Assembly: GCA_014649355.1 (NCBI GenBank)
Contig: BMSW01000005.1
Coordinates: 1 to 64,000, forward strand
Direction of reading: 5' to 3'
Source: Streptomyces althioticus
GTDB taxonomy: Bacteria; Actinomycetota; Actinomycetes; Streptomycetales; Streptomycetaceae
DNA: 64,000 nt
Position 1 is the stretch's first letter; every line of letters starts with the position of its first letter. The notes beneath the pieces are model-generated. The model searched no databases and was not told the DNA's origin. It saw only the letters and a list, made by a program, of their open reading frames with translations. Position numbers and translations under genes: made by a program. This document shows, one piece after another, positions 53,625-62,550 of this stretch.

Positions 53625-54734
53625 ATGTCCGACGGCCACCAGCACAACGGGCACGAGAGGGTGCCCGGCAGGCAGCGCAGGCGTTTCCCCGGGATCTCCT
53701 CGCGTGCGTACGAACACCCCGCCGACCGTTCCGCGCTGGTGGCGCTGCGGAAGCTGAGCGGGTTCGACACGGTCTTCAAGGCGCTGAGCGGGCTGCTGCC
53801 CGAGCGGAGTCTGCGGCTGCTGTTCCTGTCCGACTCGGTGCGGGTCTCGGACCGGCAGTTCGCGCATCTCAACGACATGCTGCGGGACGCCTGCTACATC
53901 CTGGACCTGCAGAAGGTCCCGCCGATGTACGTCAACCAGGACCCGAACCCCAACGCGATGTGCATCGGGCTCGACGAGCCGATCATCGTGGTGACCACGG
54001 GTCTGGTGGAACTGCTCGACGAGGAGGAGATGCGGGCGGTCGTCGGTCACGAGGTCGGGCACGCGCTGTCCGGCCACTCGGTGTACCGGACGGTCCTGCT
54101 GTTCCTGACGTCGCTGGCGGTCCGGGTCGCCTGGATCCCGCTGGGGAACGTGGCGATCATGGCGATCGTGACCGCGCTGCGGGAGTGGTTCCGCAAGTCG
54201 GAGCTGTCCGCGGACCGCGCGGGGCTGCTGGTGGGGCAGGACGTCCAGGCGTCGATGCGCGGCCTGATGAAGATCGCGGGCGGCAACCACCTGCACGAGA
54301 TGAACGTCGACGCGTTCCTGGAGCAGGCCGAGGAGTACGAGTCGGGCGGGGACCTGCGCGACTCCGTGCTGAAGATCCTCAACGTGCTGCCGCGCTCGCA
54401 CCCGTTCACCACGGTGCGGGCGGCCGAGCTGAAGAAGTGGGCGGCCTCCCGGGACTTCCAGCGGATCATGGACGGCCACTACCCGCGCCGCGAGGACGAC
54501 AAGGAGGCGTCGGTGCGGGACTCCTGGCGGGAGTCGGCCAGCACCTACGCCGACGAGATGCGGACCTCCAAGGACCCGCTGATGAAGCTGGTCAGCGACA
54601 TCGCGGGCGGCGCCGGCGACCTGGGCGGCCGGGTCCGCCGCGGCTTCGGCGGCTTCACGGGCTCCAAGCAGGGTCCGTCCCGTCCGGACGGCGACGGCGA
54701 CACCGACGGGAACCCTCCGCGCGACCAGGCGTGA
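53625..54734 (+). CDS. M48-family zinc metallopeptidase (369 aa)
   Basis: The active site H142-E143-VG-H146 (VVGHEVGHALSGH) and third ligand E193 in SELSADRAG are present. Membrane-like stretches flank it (TVLLFLTSLAVRVAWIPLGNVAIMAIVTAL), consistent with an HtpX/Ste24-type membrane protease with cytoplasmic active site. The C-terminal ~110 residues are charged and Gly rich. ATG 53625 (MSDGHQHNG) has GGGG upstream. A hairpin follows the stop codon. Confidence 0.88.
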   Translation: MSDGHQHNGHERVPGRQRRRFPGISSRAYEHPADRSALVALRKLSGFDTVFKALSGLLPERSLRLLFLSDSVRVSDRQFAHLNDMLRDACYILDLQKVPPMYVNQDPNPNAMCIGLDEPIIVVTTGLVELLDEEEMRAVVGHEVGHALSGHSVYRTVLLFLTSLAVRVAWIPLGNVAIMAIVTALREWFRKSELSADRAGLLVGQDVQASMRGLMKIAGGNHLHEMNVDAFLEQAEEYESGGDLRDSVLKILNVLPRSHPFTTVRAAELKKWAASRDFQRIMDGHYPRREDDKEASVRDSWRESASTYADEMRTSKDPLMKLVSDIAGGAGDLGGRVRRGFGGFTGSKQGPSRPDGDGDTDGNPPRDQA

Positions 54735-55169
54735 GCGGGTGACACGGGACAGGCCGAGCGGCCTGCGTGCGCGCCTGGGGCTCGGCCCTCGGAGCGCGCC
54801 CGGTCCTGCCCACCCTCGCCCGACCGCGGGTGCGCGTCGCGGGCACGGCGGCCGGGCGGGCGCGCCGATCACCTGACGTACCGCGCGCTGCCGGCGGCCG
54901 GCGGCCGTGACGCCCGGCCGCCGCACCGTCCGGCGGGCGCGGCGGCGTCCGGCGGGCGCGGCGGCGTCCGGCCACCCTGGCGCGGCTTCGCCCCCGTTCC
55001 CCGGACGGGCCGGAGACCCGGCCGTCCGGCACCGGCCCCCGCACACAGCGGTGCGCAGCCGCCTCCGGAGCGCAGCGTCCGGCCGACCGCACACCGCCGC
55101 TCACAGCCCGCGCGCGGCCCATGTGCGGGCACCTGTCAGGCGGGCGCGCGGCGTGCGTCCACGGGCTGC
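54735..55169. other. 435-bp intergenic stretch with short G+C-rich repeats
   Basis: No convincing gene. A hairpin lies at 54750-54765. Around 54908-54972 a GGCGGCGTCCGGCGGGCGC-type unit is repeated two to three times. The remainder is extremely G+C rich with open frames in all directions but no start signal or protein-like composition. Confidence 0.6.
54750..54765. terminator. Hairpin downstream of the M48 gene
   Basis: CAGGCC and GGCCTG form a perfect 6-bp stem with a 4-nt loop 15 bp after the stop codon. Confidence 0.5.
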
Positions 55170-56246
55170 TCACAGCCGGGGCTGGGCCGTGTCCGCCAGG
55201 GTGCCGCAGAGCGCCGGGGCGGTGGTGTCGGGCGCGTAGGGGTCGGTGCCGGGCGGGGCGGTGCGCGGGGCGCGCTGGCCGGCGAGCAGGGGGTGCAAAA
55301 CCGGGGCCGGGTCCAGGGCGCAGGACTGGGGGCCGGCCTGCACGTGGGAGACGACCAGCTCCGCCTGGTGCAGCCGCAGGTCCTCGCGGTCGAAGCGGAA
55401 CCGCAGCTCGCGGCGGACCGTGAACAGGGACGCCTCCGTGTCCGGGCCCGCGCCGGCCGGGCGGAGCGCGTAGACGACGGTGTGGTCGGTGGTGACCTCC
55501 AGCGTCCCGGAGTCGGCCTCGGCGGCCTGGAGGGTGCCCCTGACCCGGATGTGCGGGTCGGCGAGCCGTACGTGGGCGGGGTCGAAGCGGACGAGCCATC
55601 CGGTGACCGCGTGCCGTCCGTCGGCGGCGGGCCGGTCGAGGCTCTCGTCGAACTGTTCCTGCTGGCGGGAGTCGAGCAGCACCCGTACGGCGCGGGTCTC
55701 GCGGCCGGTGACGACGGCCGGGTCGAGAGCCGACCGTACGACGTAGTCCCGGGCGGTGAGCAGGGCGGACACCACCTGGTCGTCGGAGAAGTTCGCGGTG
55801 CGCCGGGTCGGCGGGAGGGGGACGCCCTCGGCGCCGGCGCGGAAGTGGGCGGCGGGGCTGTGCGTGTACAGCTGGTCGACGTCGCGGGCGCCGGGCACCG
55901 CGCCCTCGGGGGCCAGGGGCACCACGGTCATCCGTAAGGGCTCCGCGGGCCGCTCGGCGGCGGGGGTGCGGTAGGGGTGGCGTACGCCCATGTAGACGGC
56001 GGTGCCGAAGGCCACGGCGATCAGCAGGACCAGGACCAGTGCCTGCCGGGAGAGGCCGCTGCGGCGGGCCGGCGGGAGGCGGCGCACGGCGGGCGTGTGA
56101 TCGGTGATGCGCTCCTGCGCGGAGAACTCCTGGAGCCGGGCAGCGCGCACGAAGGTCTCGTCGAAGACGACGGACCGGTACTCGTCGTCGCCGCCTCGGG
56201 GGGCTCCCTCGGGCGTCCCCTCGGGCGGGTCCGAAGGCTCTCCCAT
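55170..56246 (-). CDS. Single-pass membrane/extracellular protein, unknown (358 aa)
   Basis: The N-terminal ~65 residues are cytoplasmic and contain SVVFDETFVRAARLQEFSAQ, a motif shared with the next protein. One membrane helix follows (QALVLVLLIAVAFGTAVYMGV). The external ~265 residues are mixed alpha/beta with two cysteines (SCALDP; ALCGTL), no enzymatic motif. The gene is in the same direction as the related 193-aa gene and proA. ATG 56246 begins MGEPSDPPEG. A role in envelope assembly or signalling is inferred only from topology. Confidence 0.72.
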   Translation of the reverse strand: MGEPSDPPEGTPEGAPRGGDDEYRSVVFDETFVRAARLQEFSAQERITDHTPAVRRLPPARRSGLSRQALVLVLLIAVAFGTAVYMGVRHPYRTPAAERPAEPLRMTVVPLAPEGAVPGARDVDQLYTHSPAAHFRAGAEGVPLPPTRRTANFSDDQVVSALLTARDYVVRSALDPAVVTGRETRAVRVLLDSRQQEQFDESLDRPAADGRHAVTGWLVRFDPAHVRLADPHIRVRGTLQAAEADSGTLEVTTDHTVVYALRPAGAGPDTEASLFTVRRELRFRFDREDLRLHQAELVVSHVQAGPQSCALDPAPVLHPLLAGQRAPRTAPPGTDPYAPDTTAPALCGTLADTAQPRL

Positions 56247-56332
56247 ACCTTCAGGGTAGGTCTGGCGGGGTGCCCGTAAACGCCCGCCGGGGACCCAACT
56301 TCTGACAGGTTCTCACCAAGGCGGAGCAGGGG

Positions 56333-56914
56333 TCAGGGCCCGGCGGAGGGGATCACCGGGACGGCCGGCCGGGAGTAGTCGGCCGACGCGGAGGGCGCCG
56401 CGCCGGCGCCCTGGCCGACGCCGGTGGTGGCGGGCGGCGGGGCGGGTTCCTGGCGCTGCGCGGAGCCGCCCCGGTAGACCGCCGAGAAGGCGAGCGCGAC
56501 CATGCCGACGCCCATCACCAGGGCGAGCATCCAGGCGACCGGGCGGTGCCAGCGGACCTGTCTGCCGTAGGGGGAGCCGTACTCGGCCTCCGGGGCGTCG
56601 GCGTCCTCGTCGTCGGGGTCGTGGCCCCCGGCGCGGTAGCCGCCGTAGCCGTCGTCGTACCGCCGGGGGCGGGCGCGGTGGGCCTCGGCCTCGGAGGCCT
56701 CGGCTCTGGCCTGCGCGGCGGCCAGGAGGCGTTCGACGGCGGTCGGCTCGTGCACCGCGGCCGCCTGTACGAAGGCCTCGTCGAAGACCACGGAGGCGAA
56801 CTCTTCGTCCGACACCCCGCGGTCGTGGTCGTCGTCGTCGGGCTTCCAGCCGTCCGGGAACGGCGTGCCCCCCACGTCCTCCGGCACGCGTCCAGAGTAG
56901 ACCTGGGGGGTCAT
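56333..56914 (-). CDS. Single-pass membrane protein related to its neighbour (193 aa)
   Basis: The cytoplasmic N-terminus contains SVVFDEAFVQAAAVHEPTAV, nearly the same as the neighbour's motif; then a charged linker with many Asp/Tyr (RRYDDGYGGYRAGG), a membrane helix (PVAWMLALVMGVGMVALAFSAVY) and a short Pro/Ala/Ser-rich external tail. It lacks the large external domain of the 358-aa protein. Start ATG 56914 has no clear ribosome site. It lies between proA and the larger relative on the same strand. Confidence 0.7.
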   Translation of the reverse strand: MTPQVYSGRVPEDVGGTPFPDGWKPDDDDHDRGVSDEEFASVVFDEAFVQAAAVHEPTAVERLLAAAQARAEASEAEAHRARPRRYDDGYGGYRAGGHDPDDEDADAPEAEYGSPYGRQVRWHRPVAWMLALVMGVGMVALAFSAVYRGGSAQRQEPAPPPATTGVGQGAGAAPSASADYSRPAVPVIPSAGP

Positions 56915-56988
56915 TTTGGGCAGACGGTACGGAAATTCGTCCGCCCACCGGACACCGCCCCGCCGGGCCGCGCCGGCGGGCGGGCCGC

Positions 56989-58275
56989 TCAGCGCCTGGT
57001 GTGGCCGTCGCCGGTGACGATGTACTTCGTGCTGGTCAGCTCGGGCAGGCCCATGGGACCGCGGGCGTGCAGCTTCTGCGTGGAGATGCCGATCTCCGCG
57101 CCGAAGCCGAACTGGCCGCCGTCGGTGAACCGGGTGGAGGCGTTCACCGCGACCGTGGTGGAGTCCACCAGCTGGGTGAACCGGCGGGCGGCCTGCTGCG
57201 AGGTGGTGACGATGGCCTCGGTGTGGCCGGAGGTCCACAGCCGGATGTGCTCGACCGCCCGGTCCAGGGAGTCGACCACCGCTGCGGCGATGTCGTAGGA
57301 CAGGTACTCGGTCTCCCAGTCCTCCGTGGTGGCCTCCACGACGGTGGCCCGGGAGTCCTTGGCGTACGCCATCACGCGCTCGTCGGCGTGCACGGTCACC
57401 CCGGCGTCGGCGAGGGCGTCCAGCGCGCGGGGCAGGAACTCGGCGGCGATGTCCTGGTGCACCAGCAGCGTCTCGGCCGCGTTGCACACGCCGACGCGCT
57501 GCGCCTTGCTGTTGACCAGGATGTCGACGGCCATGTCGAGGTCGGCGTGGGCGTCGACATAGACGTGGCAGTTGCCGGTGCCGGTCTCGATGACGGGGAC
57601 GGTGGACTCCTGCACGACCGTGTTGATCAGCGAGGCGCCGCCGCGCGGGATCAGCACGTCGACCAGGCCGCGGGCGCGCATCAGCTCCCGCACGCTGTCC
57701 CGGCTCTCCCCGGGGACCATCTGGACGGCGTCGGCGGGCAGGCCCGCGCCGTGCACGGCGTCGCGCAGCACCCGCACCAGCGCGGTGTTGGAGCGGTAGG
57801 CGGAGGAGGAGCCGCGCAGCAGGACCGCGTTGCCCGACTTCAGGCAGAGGGCGGCGGCGTCGACCGTCACGTTGGGCCGGCCCTCGTAGATGATGCCGAC
57901 GACGCCGAGGGGCACCCGGACCTGGCGCAGGTCGATGCCGTTGGGCAGGGTCGAGCCGCGGACGACCTCGCCGACCGGGTCGGGCAGCGCGGCGACGTCC
58001 CGCACGTCGGCGGCGATGGCGCGGACCCGCTCCGGGGTGAGCGTGAGCCGGTCGATCATGCCCTCGCTGATGCCGGCCTCGCGCGCCTTCGCCACGTCCT
58101 GGGCGTTGGCCTCGACGATCTCGCTCGTGCGGACCTCCAGCGCGTCCGCGATGGCGAGCAGCGCGTCGTCCTTGGCGGCGCGCGGCAGCGGCGCGAGGGT
58201 GGCGGCGGCGCCCTTGGCGCGGTAGGCGGCCTGGCTGACCGGGGACATCGAGTCGAACGGCGAGAGCGTGGTCAT
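56989..58275 (-). CDS. proA: Gamma-glutamyl phosphate reductase (428 aa)
   Basis: An ALDH-fold enzyme with the catalytic Cys near residue 264 in [44 protein letters not shown] for cofactor/substrate binding and [28 protein letters not shown] at the C-terminus. It reduces glutamyl-5-phosphate to the semialdehyde in proline synthesis, after ProB at 58985. The start ATG 58275 has no ribosome site but a TACGCT hexamer 7 nt upstream, suggesting a leaderless message. Confidence 0.96.
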   Translation of the reverse strand: MTTLSPFDSMSPVSQAAYRAKGAAATLAPLPRAAKDDALLAIADALEVRTSEIVEANAQDVAKAREAGISEGMIDRLTLTPERVRAIAADVRDVAALPDPVGEVVRGSTLPNGIDLRQVRVPLGVVGIIYEGRPNVTVDAAALCLKSGNAVLLRGSSSAYRSNTALVRVLRDAVHGAGLPADAVQMVPGESRDSVRELMRARGLVDVLIPRGGASLINTVVQESTVPVIETGTGNCHVYVDAHADLDMAVDILVNSKAQRVGVCNAAETLLVHQDIAAEFLPRALDALADAGVTVHADERVMAYAKDSRATVVEATTEDWETEYLSYDIAAAVVDSLDRAVEHIRLWTSGHTEAIVTTSQQAARRFTQLVDSTTVAVNASTRFTDGGQFGFGAEIGISTQKLHARGPMGLPELTSTKYIVTGDGHTRR

Positions 58276-58282
58276 GGGGGGA

Positions 58283-58288
58283 AGCGTA
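58283..58288 (-). promoter_or_regulatory. Candidate -10 for a leaderless proA mRNA
   Basis: TACGCT on the minus strand is followed by 7 nt and the ATG at 58275, with only a run of C between. Confidence 0.45.
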
Positions 58289-58380
58289 GTGTGCCCGGGC
58301 CGCGGCGGAGGCGTTCGTCCCACACCCCGAGACAGGGATATTCAGGGTCAAAACGGGTGTGACGGGAGAGGCCCCCGGCG

Positions 58381-58851
58381 TCACGGGAACGGGTGCACCC
58401 CGACCGGCGTGGCCGGCACCGGGCCGTTCCCCGCGGCGACGCGACTGCGGTAGGTGGCCCGGTCGATGACCTCCAGGCCGACGATCTCCCACGGCGGCAG
58501 TCCCGCGGTCCTCCGGTGCTCGCCCCACAGGCGCAGCGCCACCGCGGCCGCGTCGTGCAGATCACGGGCCTCCTCCCAGTAGCGGATCTCCGCGTGGTCG
58601 TCGGCGTAGCGGCTGGTCAGCAGGAACGGGTGGTCGTGGGCGAGCTGCTCCAGCGCCCGCCGGACCTCCGCGACCGGCGCGGGCTCGCCCGAGACGCTGA
58701 GGGTGACGTGCCACAGGCGGGGCAGGTCACGCGCCTCGCCGCCCCGGTGCCGGTCCCCGGCCGCGACGCTGGTCAGGGCGCGCTCCTCACCCGCCGTCCG
58801 GGAACCGCGGCCACCGTGGGACACCGTCGTCCCGGGGCGCACTCGTCTCAC
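58381..58851 (-). CDS. Conserved hypothetical protein (156 aa)
   Basis: The start GTG 58851 follows AAGGAGG by 6 nt; the frame remains open upstream but lacks a better site. Residues ~45-150 form an alpha/beta domain (LWHVTLSVSGEPAPVAEVRRALEQLAHDHPFLLTSRYADDHAEIRYWEEARDLHDAAAVALRLW) resembling a small ferredoxin-like fold. The N-terminal ~40 residues are Arg/Gly rich. It lies between proA and proB on the same strand. No function assigned. Confidence 0.75.
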   Translation of the reverse strand: MRRVRPGTTVSHGGRGSRTAGEERALTSVAAGDRHRGGEARDLPRLWHVTLSVSGEPAPVAEVRRALEQLAHDHPFLLTSRYADDHAEIRYWEEARDLHDAAAVALRLWGEHRRTAGLPPWEIVGLEVIDRATYRSRVAAGNGPVPATPVGVHPFP

Positions 58852-58984
58852 GCCGGCCTCCTTCACACGCGGACCGCCCTCACGCCGGGCGGAAATTGTC
58901 CCTGCGACAGAGTTGAGCAGGCCGTCGCGGATCGCGGGGCGGTTTCGCGGAACGTCCACCACCGAGGGCCGACGTTTCAGGGCA

Positions 58985-60112
58985 TTACGGATGCAGGACC
59001 ACGAGATCGTCCCTGTGTACGACTTCGCGTTCGTACCCGGGGCCGAGCTCCCGCGCGAGTTCGCGGGTGGAGCGGCCCACCAGGAGGGGGATCTCCTTGG
59101 CGTCGAAGTTGACGAGCCCGCGGGCCACCGCGCGCCCTTCCCCGTCCCGCAGCTCCACCGGGTCGCCCGCGCTGAAGTCGCCCTCGACGCCCGCGATGCC
59201 GGCCGGGAGCAGCGACTTGCGGCCCTCGACGACCGCGCGCACCGCTCCGTCGTCCAGGGTGAGCGCGCCCTGCGGGGTGGAGGCGTGCTGGAGCCACAGC
59301 AGCCGGTCGGCGGAGCGGCGCCCCGTGGGGTGGAAATAGGTGCCGGTGTCGCCGCCGCCGAGCGCCTCGGCCGCGTGGACCGCGCTGGTCAGCACCACCT
59401 GGATGCCCGCGGCGGCGGCGATCCGGGCGGCTTCGACCTTGGTGACCATGCCGCCGGTGCCGACGCCCGCCTTGCCGGCGCTGCCGATCTCCACGTGGGC
59501 GAGGTCCTCGGGGCCCCTGACCTCGGCTATCCGTGAGGTGCCGGGGCGGGACGGATCGCCGTCGTAGACGCCGTCCACGTCGGACAGCAGCACCAGCAGG
59601 TCGGCGCGGACCAGGTGGGCGACGAGCGCGGCGAGACGGTCGTTGTCGCCGAAGCGGATCTCGTCCGTGGCGACCGTGTCGTTCTCGTTGACGACCGGGA
59701 GGGCGCCCATCGCGAGCAGTTTGTCCAGGGTGCGGGAGGCGTTGCGGTGGTGGGCGCGGCGGCTCATGTCGTCGCTGGTCAGCAGCACCTGGCCGACGCG
59801 GACGCCGTAGCGGGCGAAGGAGGCGGTGTAGCGGGCGACGAGCAGGCCCTGGCCGACGCTGGCGGCGGCCTGCTGGCGGGCCAGGTCGCGGGGGCGGCGG
59901 CGCAGTCCCAGGGGGGCGAGTCCGGCGGCGATGGCGCCGGAGGAGACGAGGACGACCTCGCGCTCCCCCGCGCTCCTGGTCTTGGCGAGGACGTCCACCA
60001 GCGCGTCCACGCGGTCGGCGTCCAGTCCGCCCGCGGCGGTGGTCAGCGACGAGGAGCCGACCTTGACGACGATCCTGCGCGCCTCGCCCACGGTCTGCCG
60101 TGCCCCTGCCAC
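58985..60112 (-). CDS. proB: Glutamate 5-kinase with PUA domain (375 aa)
   Basis: The amino-acid kinase domain shows VVKVGSSSLT (nucleotide), VLVSSGAIAAGLAPLG, ENDTVATDEIRFGDNDRLAALVA and LSDVDGVYDGDP; a C-terminal PUA domain follows (~290-375, GRKSLLPAGIAGVEGDFSAGDPVEL). It phosphorylates glutamate in the first step of proline synthesis and is feedback-inhibited by proline in most bacteria. GTG 60112 (VAGARQTVG) is used. A TAGATT hexamer ~45 bp upstream may be the promoter. Confidence 0.96.
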   Translation of the reverse strand: MAGARQTVGEARRIVVKVGSSSLTTAAGGLDADRVDALVDVLAKTRSAGEREVVLVSSGAIAAGLAPLGLRRRPRDLARQQAAASVGQGLLVARYTASFARYGVRVGQVLLTSDDMSRRAHHRNASRTLDKLLAMGALPVVNENDTVATDEIRFGDNDRLAALVAHLVRADLLVLLSDVDGVYDGDPSRPGTSRIAEVRGPEDLAHVEIGSAGKAGVGTGGMVTKVEAARIAAAAGIQVVLTSAVHAAEALGGGDTGTYFHPTGRRSADRLLWLQHASTPQGALTLDDGAVRAVVEGRKSLLPAGIAGVEGDFSAGDPVELRDGEGRAVARGLVNFDAKEIPLLVGRSTRELARELGPGYEREVVHRDDLVVLHP

Positions 60113-60379
60113 TGTGCCGTCGCTCCCTCGTCGTCGATCGCTTCGCCCGGCAGGCAATCTACGCGAAGCGCATCGAAGGACGCTCGGCGGTCCAGCCTCC
60201 GGACACCGCGCCGGACACGGCCCGGCGGCCCGCGGGAGGCCGTACTCCGTCCGTGCGAACCGGGGTGTGGACACCAGTGCGACGACACCTGGCCTGCGGC
60301 GGCGCGACACACGCGTGTCGTCTTCCGGCCGACGGCCGTTAACCCGGCGCACGTCCCTCACGACCCTGGAGTGACCGCA

Positions 60380-62506
60380 GTGCCCCTACCCACGTCCCGT
60401 CGGCGGTTCAGGGCGGTTGTCCGCCGGCCTCGCCTTCCGCTGCTCCGCGCGCCCGGCCGCCCCGCGCTCGCCACGCTCCTCACGGCGTCCTTCCTGGCCG
60501 GCGCCTACACGGTGCAGGCCGTGGCGGCGCTGGCCCCCCACGTGCCGCTGCTGCTGGCCGCCACCGCGCTCTCGCTGGCCGTGGAGGGCGTGCTGTACCG
60601 CTGGCAGCGGGGGGTTCCCGCGCTGTTCGCCAAGGCCCACGCGGACGTCACCGTCCGCCATGTGCTGCGCGACCTGCTGCTGGTGGTCGGCCTGCTGCGG
60701 CTCGGCGAGCAGCACCGCGAGACGCAGTACGCGCCGCTGCTCGCCGGCCTGCTGCTGTGCTACGCCCTGCACTGCGCCATCCAGGCGGTGTCCGTGCTGG
60801 TGCGCCGCACCCGCACGCTGCCGGTGGTGACCCGCAACATCGACGCCTCCGCGCTGCGCCTGTCCCCCGCCCCGCCCGCTCTGCTGCGCCGCCCCGAGCA
60901 CCGGCTGCTGGTGTTCGGCCTGCCGGCGACGGCCGGGCTGACGGCGACGGCGGTGACGGACGACGCGCGGTGCGCGGCGGCCGGGATCGCGCTGTCGCTG
61001 GCGCTCGCGCTGGGCGGTCTGGCCGTACTGTCGCTGCGGCTGCTGCCCGGGAGGCGCCCGGCCGGCGAGCAGGAGGTGCTCGCCTGGTTCGACGCCTGGC
61101 TGGCCGAGTACCGCCCCACCGTGGGGCTGTACTTCTCCGGCGGGCCCTCCTCCGTCTACCAGGCGGGGATGTGGCTGGAGCCGCTGGCCCGGCTGGACGG
61201 ACGGCCGCTGATCGTACTGCGGGAGCGGTACATGGTGTCGCGGATCCCGGCGACCGACATCCCGATCGTGTGCCTGCCGAAGGTGCCGACGCTGATGCGG
61301 CTGGAGCACTCCACGCTCCAGGTGCTCATCCACCCGTCCAACTCCGGCAAGACCTCGCAGGTGCTGCGCATCCCCACGATCAAGCACGCGTTCGTCAACC
61401 ACGGGGAGAGCGACAAGCTGTCGTCCTGCAACCCGTACGCGAAGGCGTACGACGAGGTGTGGGTCGCGGGTCCGGCGGCGCGCGAGCGGTACGCGCTGGC
61501 CGAGGTCGGGGTCGAGGACAAGGACGTGGTGGAGATCGGCCGCCCGCAGCTGGACGCGGTCCGGCCGTACGCGGGGCCGCCCACGGGCACGTACGTCACC
61601 GTGCTGTACGCGCCGACCTGGGAGGGCTGGGACGGCAACCCGGGCAACACCTCGGTGATCGCGGCCGGCGAGAACCTGGTTCGGGCGCTCCTCGCGGACC
61701 CGGGCGTGCGGCTGCTGTACAAGCCGCACCCGCTGACCGGCTCGGTGGACCCGCGCGCGGGTGCCGCGGACCGCCGCATCCGGGAGATGGTCCGCGCGGC
61801 CAACCGGGCCCGTTCCGGTCCGCGGCCCGCCCCGTCGGAGGAGCAGGCCGCCCGCACGGCCGAGCTGGACCGGCTGACCGCCGCCGAGTTCCGTGAGGGC
61901 GCCGACCAGGTGGAGCGGATGCTCGTCCAGTCCGCTCCCCCGGCGGGCCGCGCGGAGGCGGTGGCGCGGGCGACCGAGGCCTGGGAGGCGGCGTACTGGG
62001 CGTCGCTGCCGGAGTGGGAGCACCAGGTCGTCGTGGACGCCCGCCCCTCGCTGTACTCCTGCTTCGACGTGGCCGACCTGCTGATCAGCGACGTGTCGAG
62101 CGTGATCAGCGACTTCCTGGCGAGCGGCAAGCCGTACGCGGTGACGAACACCGGCGGCCTCACCGAGGAGACGTTCCGCGCCCGGTTCCCGACGGTGGCG
62201 GCGGCGACCGTCCTCACCCCGGACGCGACGGGCGTGCCCGCCCTGCTGGAGACGGTCCGGCACCCGGAGAAGGACGGTCTGGCCGAGGAGCGCGCGGAGC
62301 TGCGCCTGCGCCTGCTGGGCCCGTCCGAGCCCTCGTCCCAGGAGCGCTTCGCCGAGGCCGTGCGCGCCCTGGGCGCGGCGGCCGCGGCGCACAGGGCCCG
62401 GATGACCGGCAGGACGACGGCGGGCGTCCCGGCCCCCCGCCAGGCCCGGCCGACACCCGCCCGCATCACGCTGACCGCGCCGGAACGGCCGGGGCAGCTC
62501 GCCTAG
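60380..62506 (+). CDS. CDP-glycerol glycerophosphotransferase-like protein (708 aa)
   Basis: The N-terminal ~230 residues hold several membrane helices (ALATLLTASFLAGAYTVQAVAAL, LALALGGLAVLSLRLL). The C-terminal ~470 residues are a GT-B-like Glyphos_transf domain: IKHAFVNHGESDK (first catalytic His), YAPTWEGWDGNPGNTS, LYKPHPLTGS (second His) and DLLISDVSSVISDFLASGKPYAV. Such enzymes polymerise poly(glycerol/ribitol phosphate) teichoic acids at the membrane. GTG 60380 has GGAG 8 nt upstream. It converges on a cell-envelope glycosidase. Confidence 0.87.
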   Translation: MPLPTSRRRFRAVVRRPRLPLLRAPGRPALATLLTASFLAGAYTVQAVAALAPHVPLLLAATALSLAVEGVLYRWQRGVPALFAKAHADVTVRHVLRDLLLVVGLLRLGEQHRETQYAPLLAGLLLCYALHCAIQAVSVLVRRTRTLPVVTRNIDASALRLSPAPPALLRRPEHRLLVFGLPATAGLTATAVTDDARCAAAGIALSLALALGGLAVLSLRLLPGRRPAGEQEVLAWFDAWLAEYRPTVGLYFSGGPSSVYQAGMWLEPLARLDGRPLIVLRERYMVSRIPATDIPIVCLPKVPTLMRLEHSTLQVLIHPSNSGKTSQVLRIPTIKHAFVNHGESDKLSSCNPYAKAYDEVWVAGPAARERYALAEVGVEDKDVVEIGRPQLDAVRPYAGPPTGTYVTVLYAPTWEGWDGNPGNTSVIAAGENLVRALLADPGVRLLYKPHPLTGSVDPRAGAADRRIREMVRAANRARSGPRPAPSEEQAARTAELDRLTAAEFREGADQVERMLVQSAPPAGRAEAVARATEAWEAAYWASLPEWEHQVVVDARPSLYSCFDVADLLISDVSSVISDFLASGKPYAVTNTGGLTEETFRARFPTVAAATVLTPDATGVPALLETVRHPEKDGLAEERAELRLRLLGPSEPSSQERFAEAVRALGAAAAAHRARMTGRTTAGVPAPRQARPTPARITLTAPERPGQLA

Positions 62507-62550
62507 GACCGTTCGTCCGGATCAGCCCGGCTGGGGGACCCGGTGGGCCC

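Noticed and set aside
54655..55599. A 314-aa minus-strand frame over the gap after the M48 gene
   Set aside because: It overlaps two real genes, is Arg/Pro/Gly rich and lacks a ribosome site; treated as chance.
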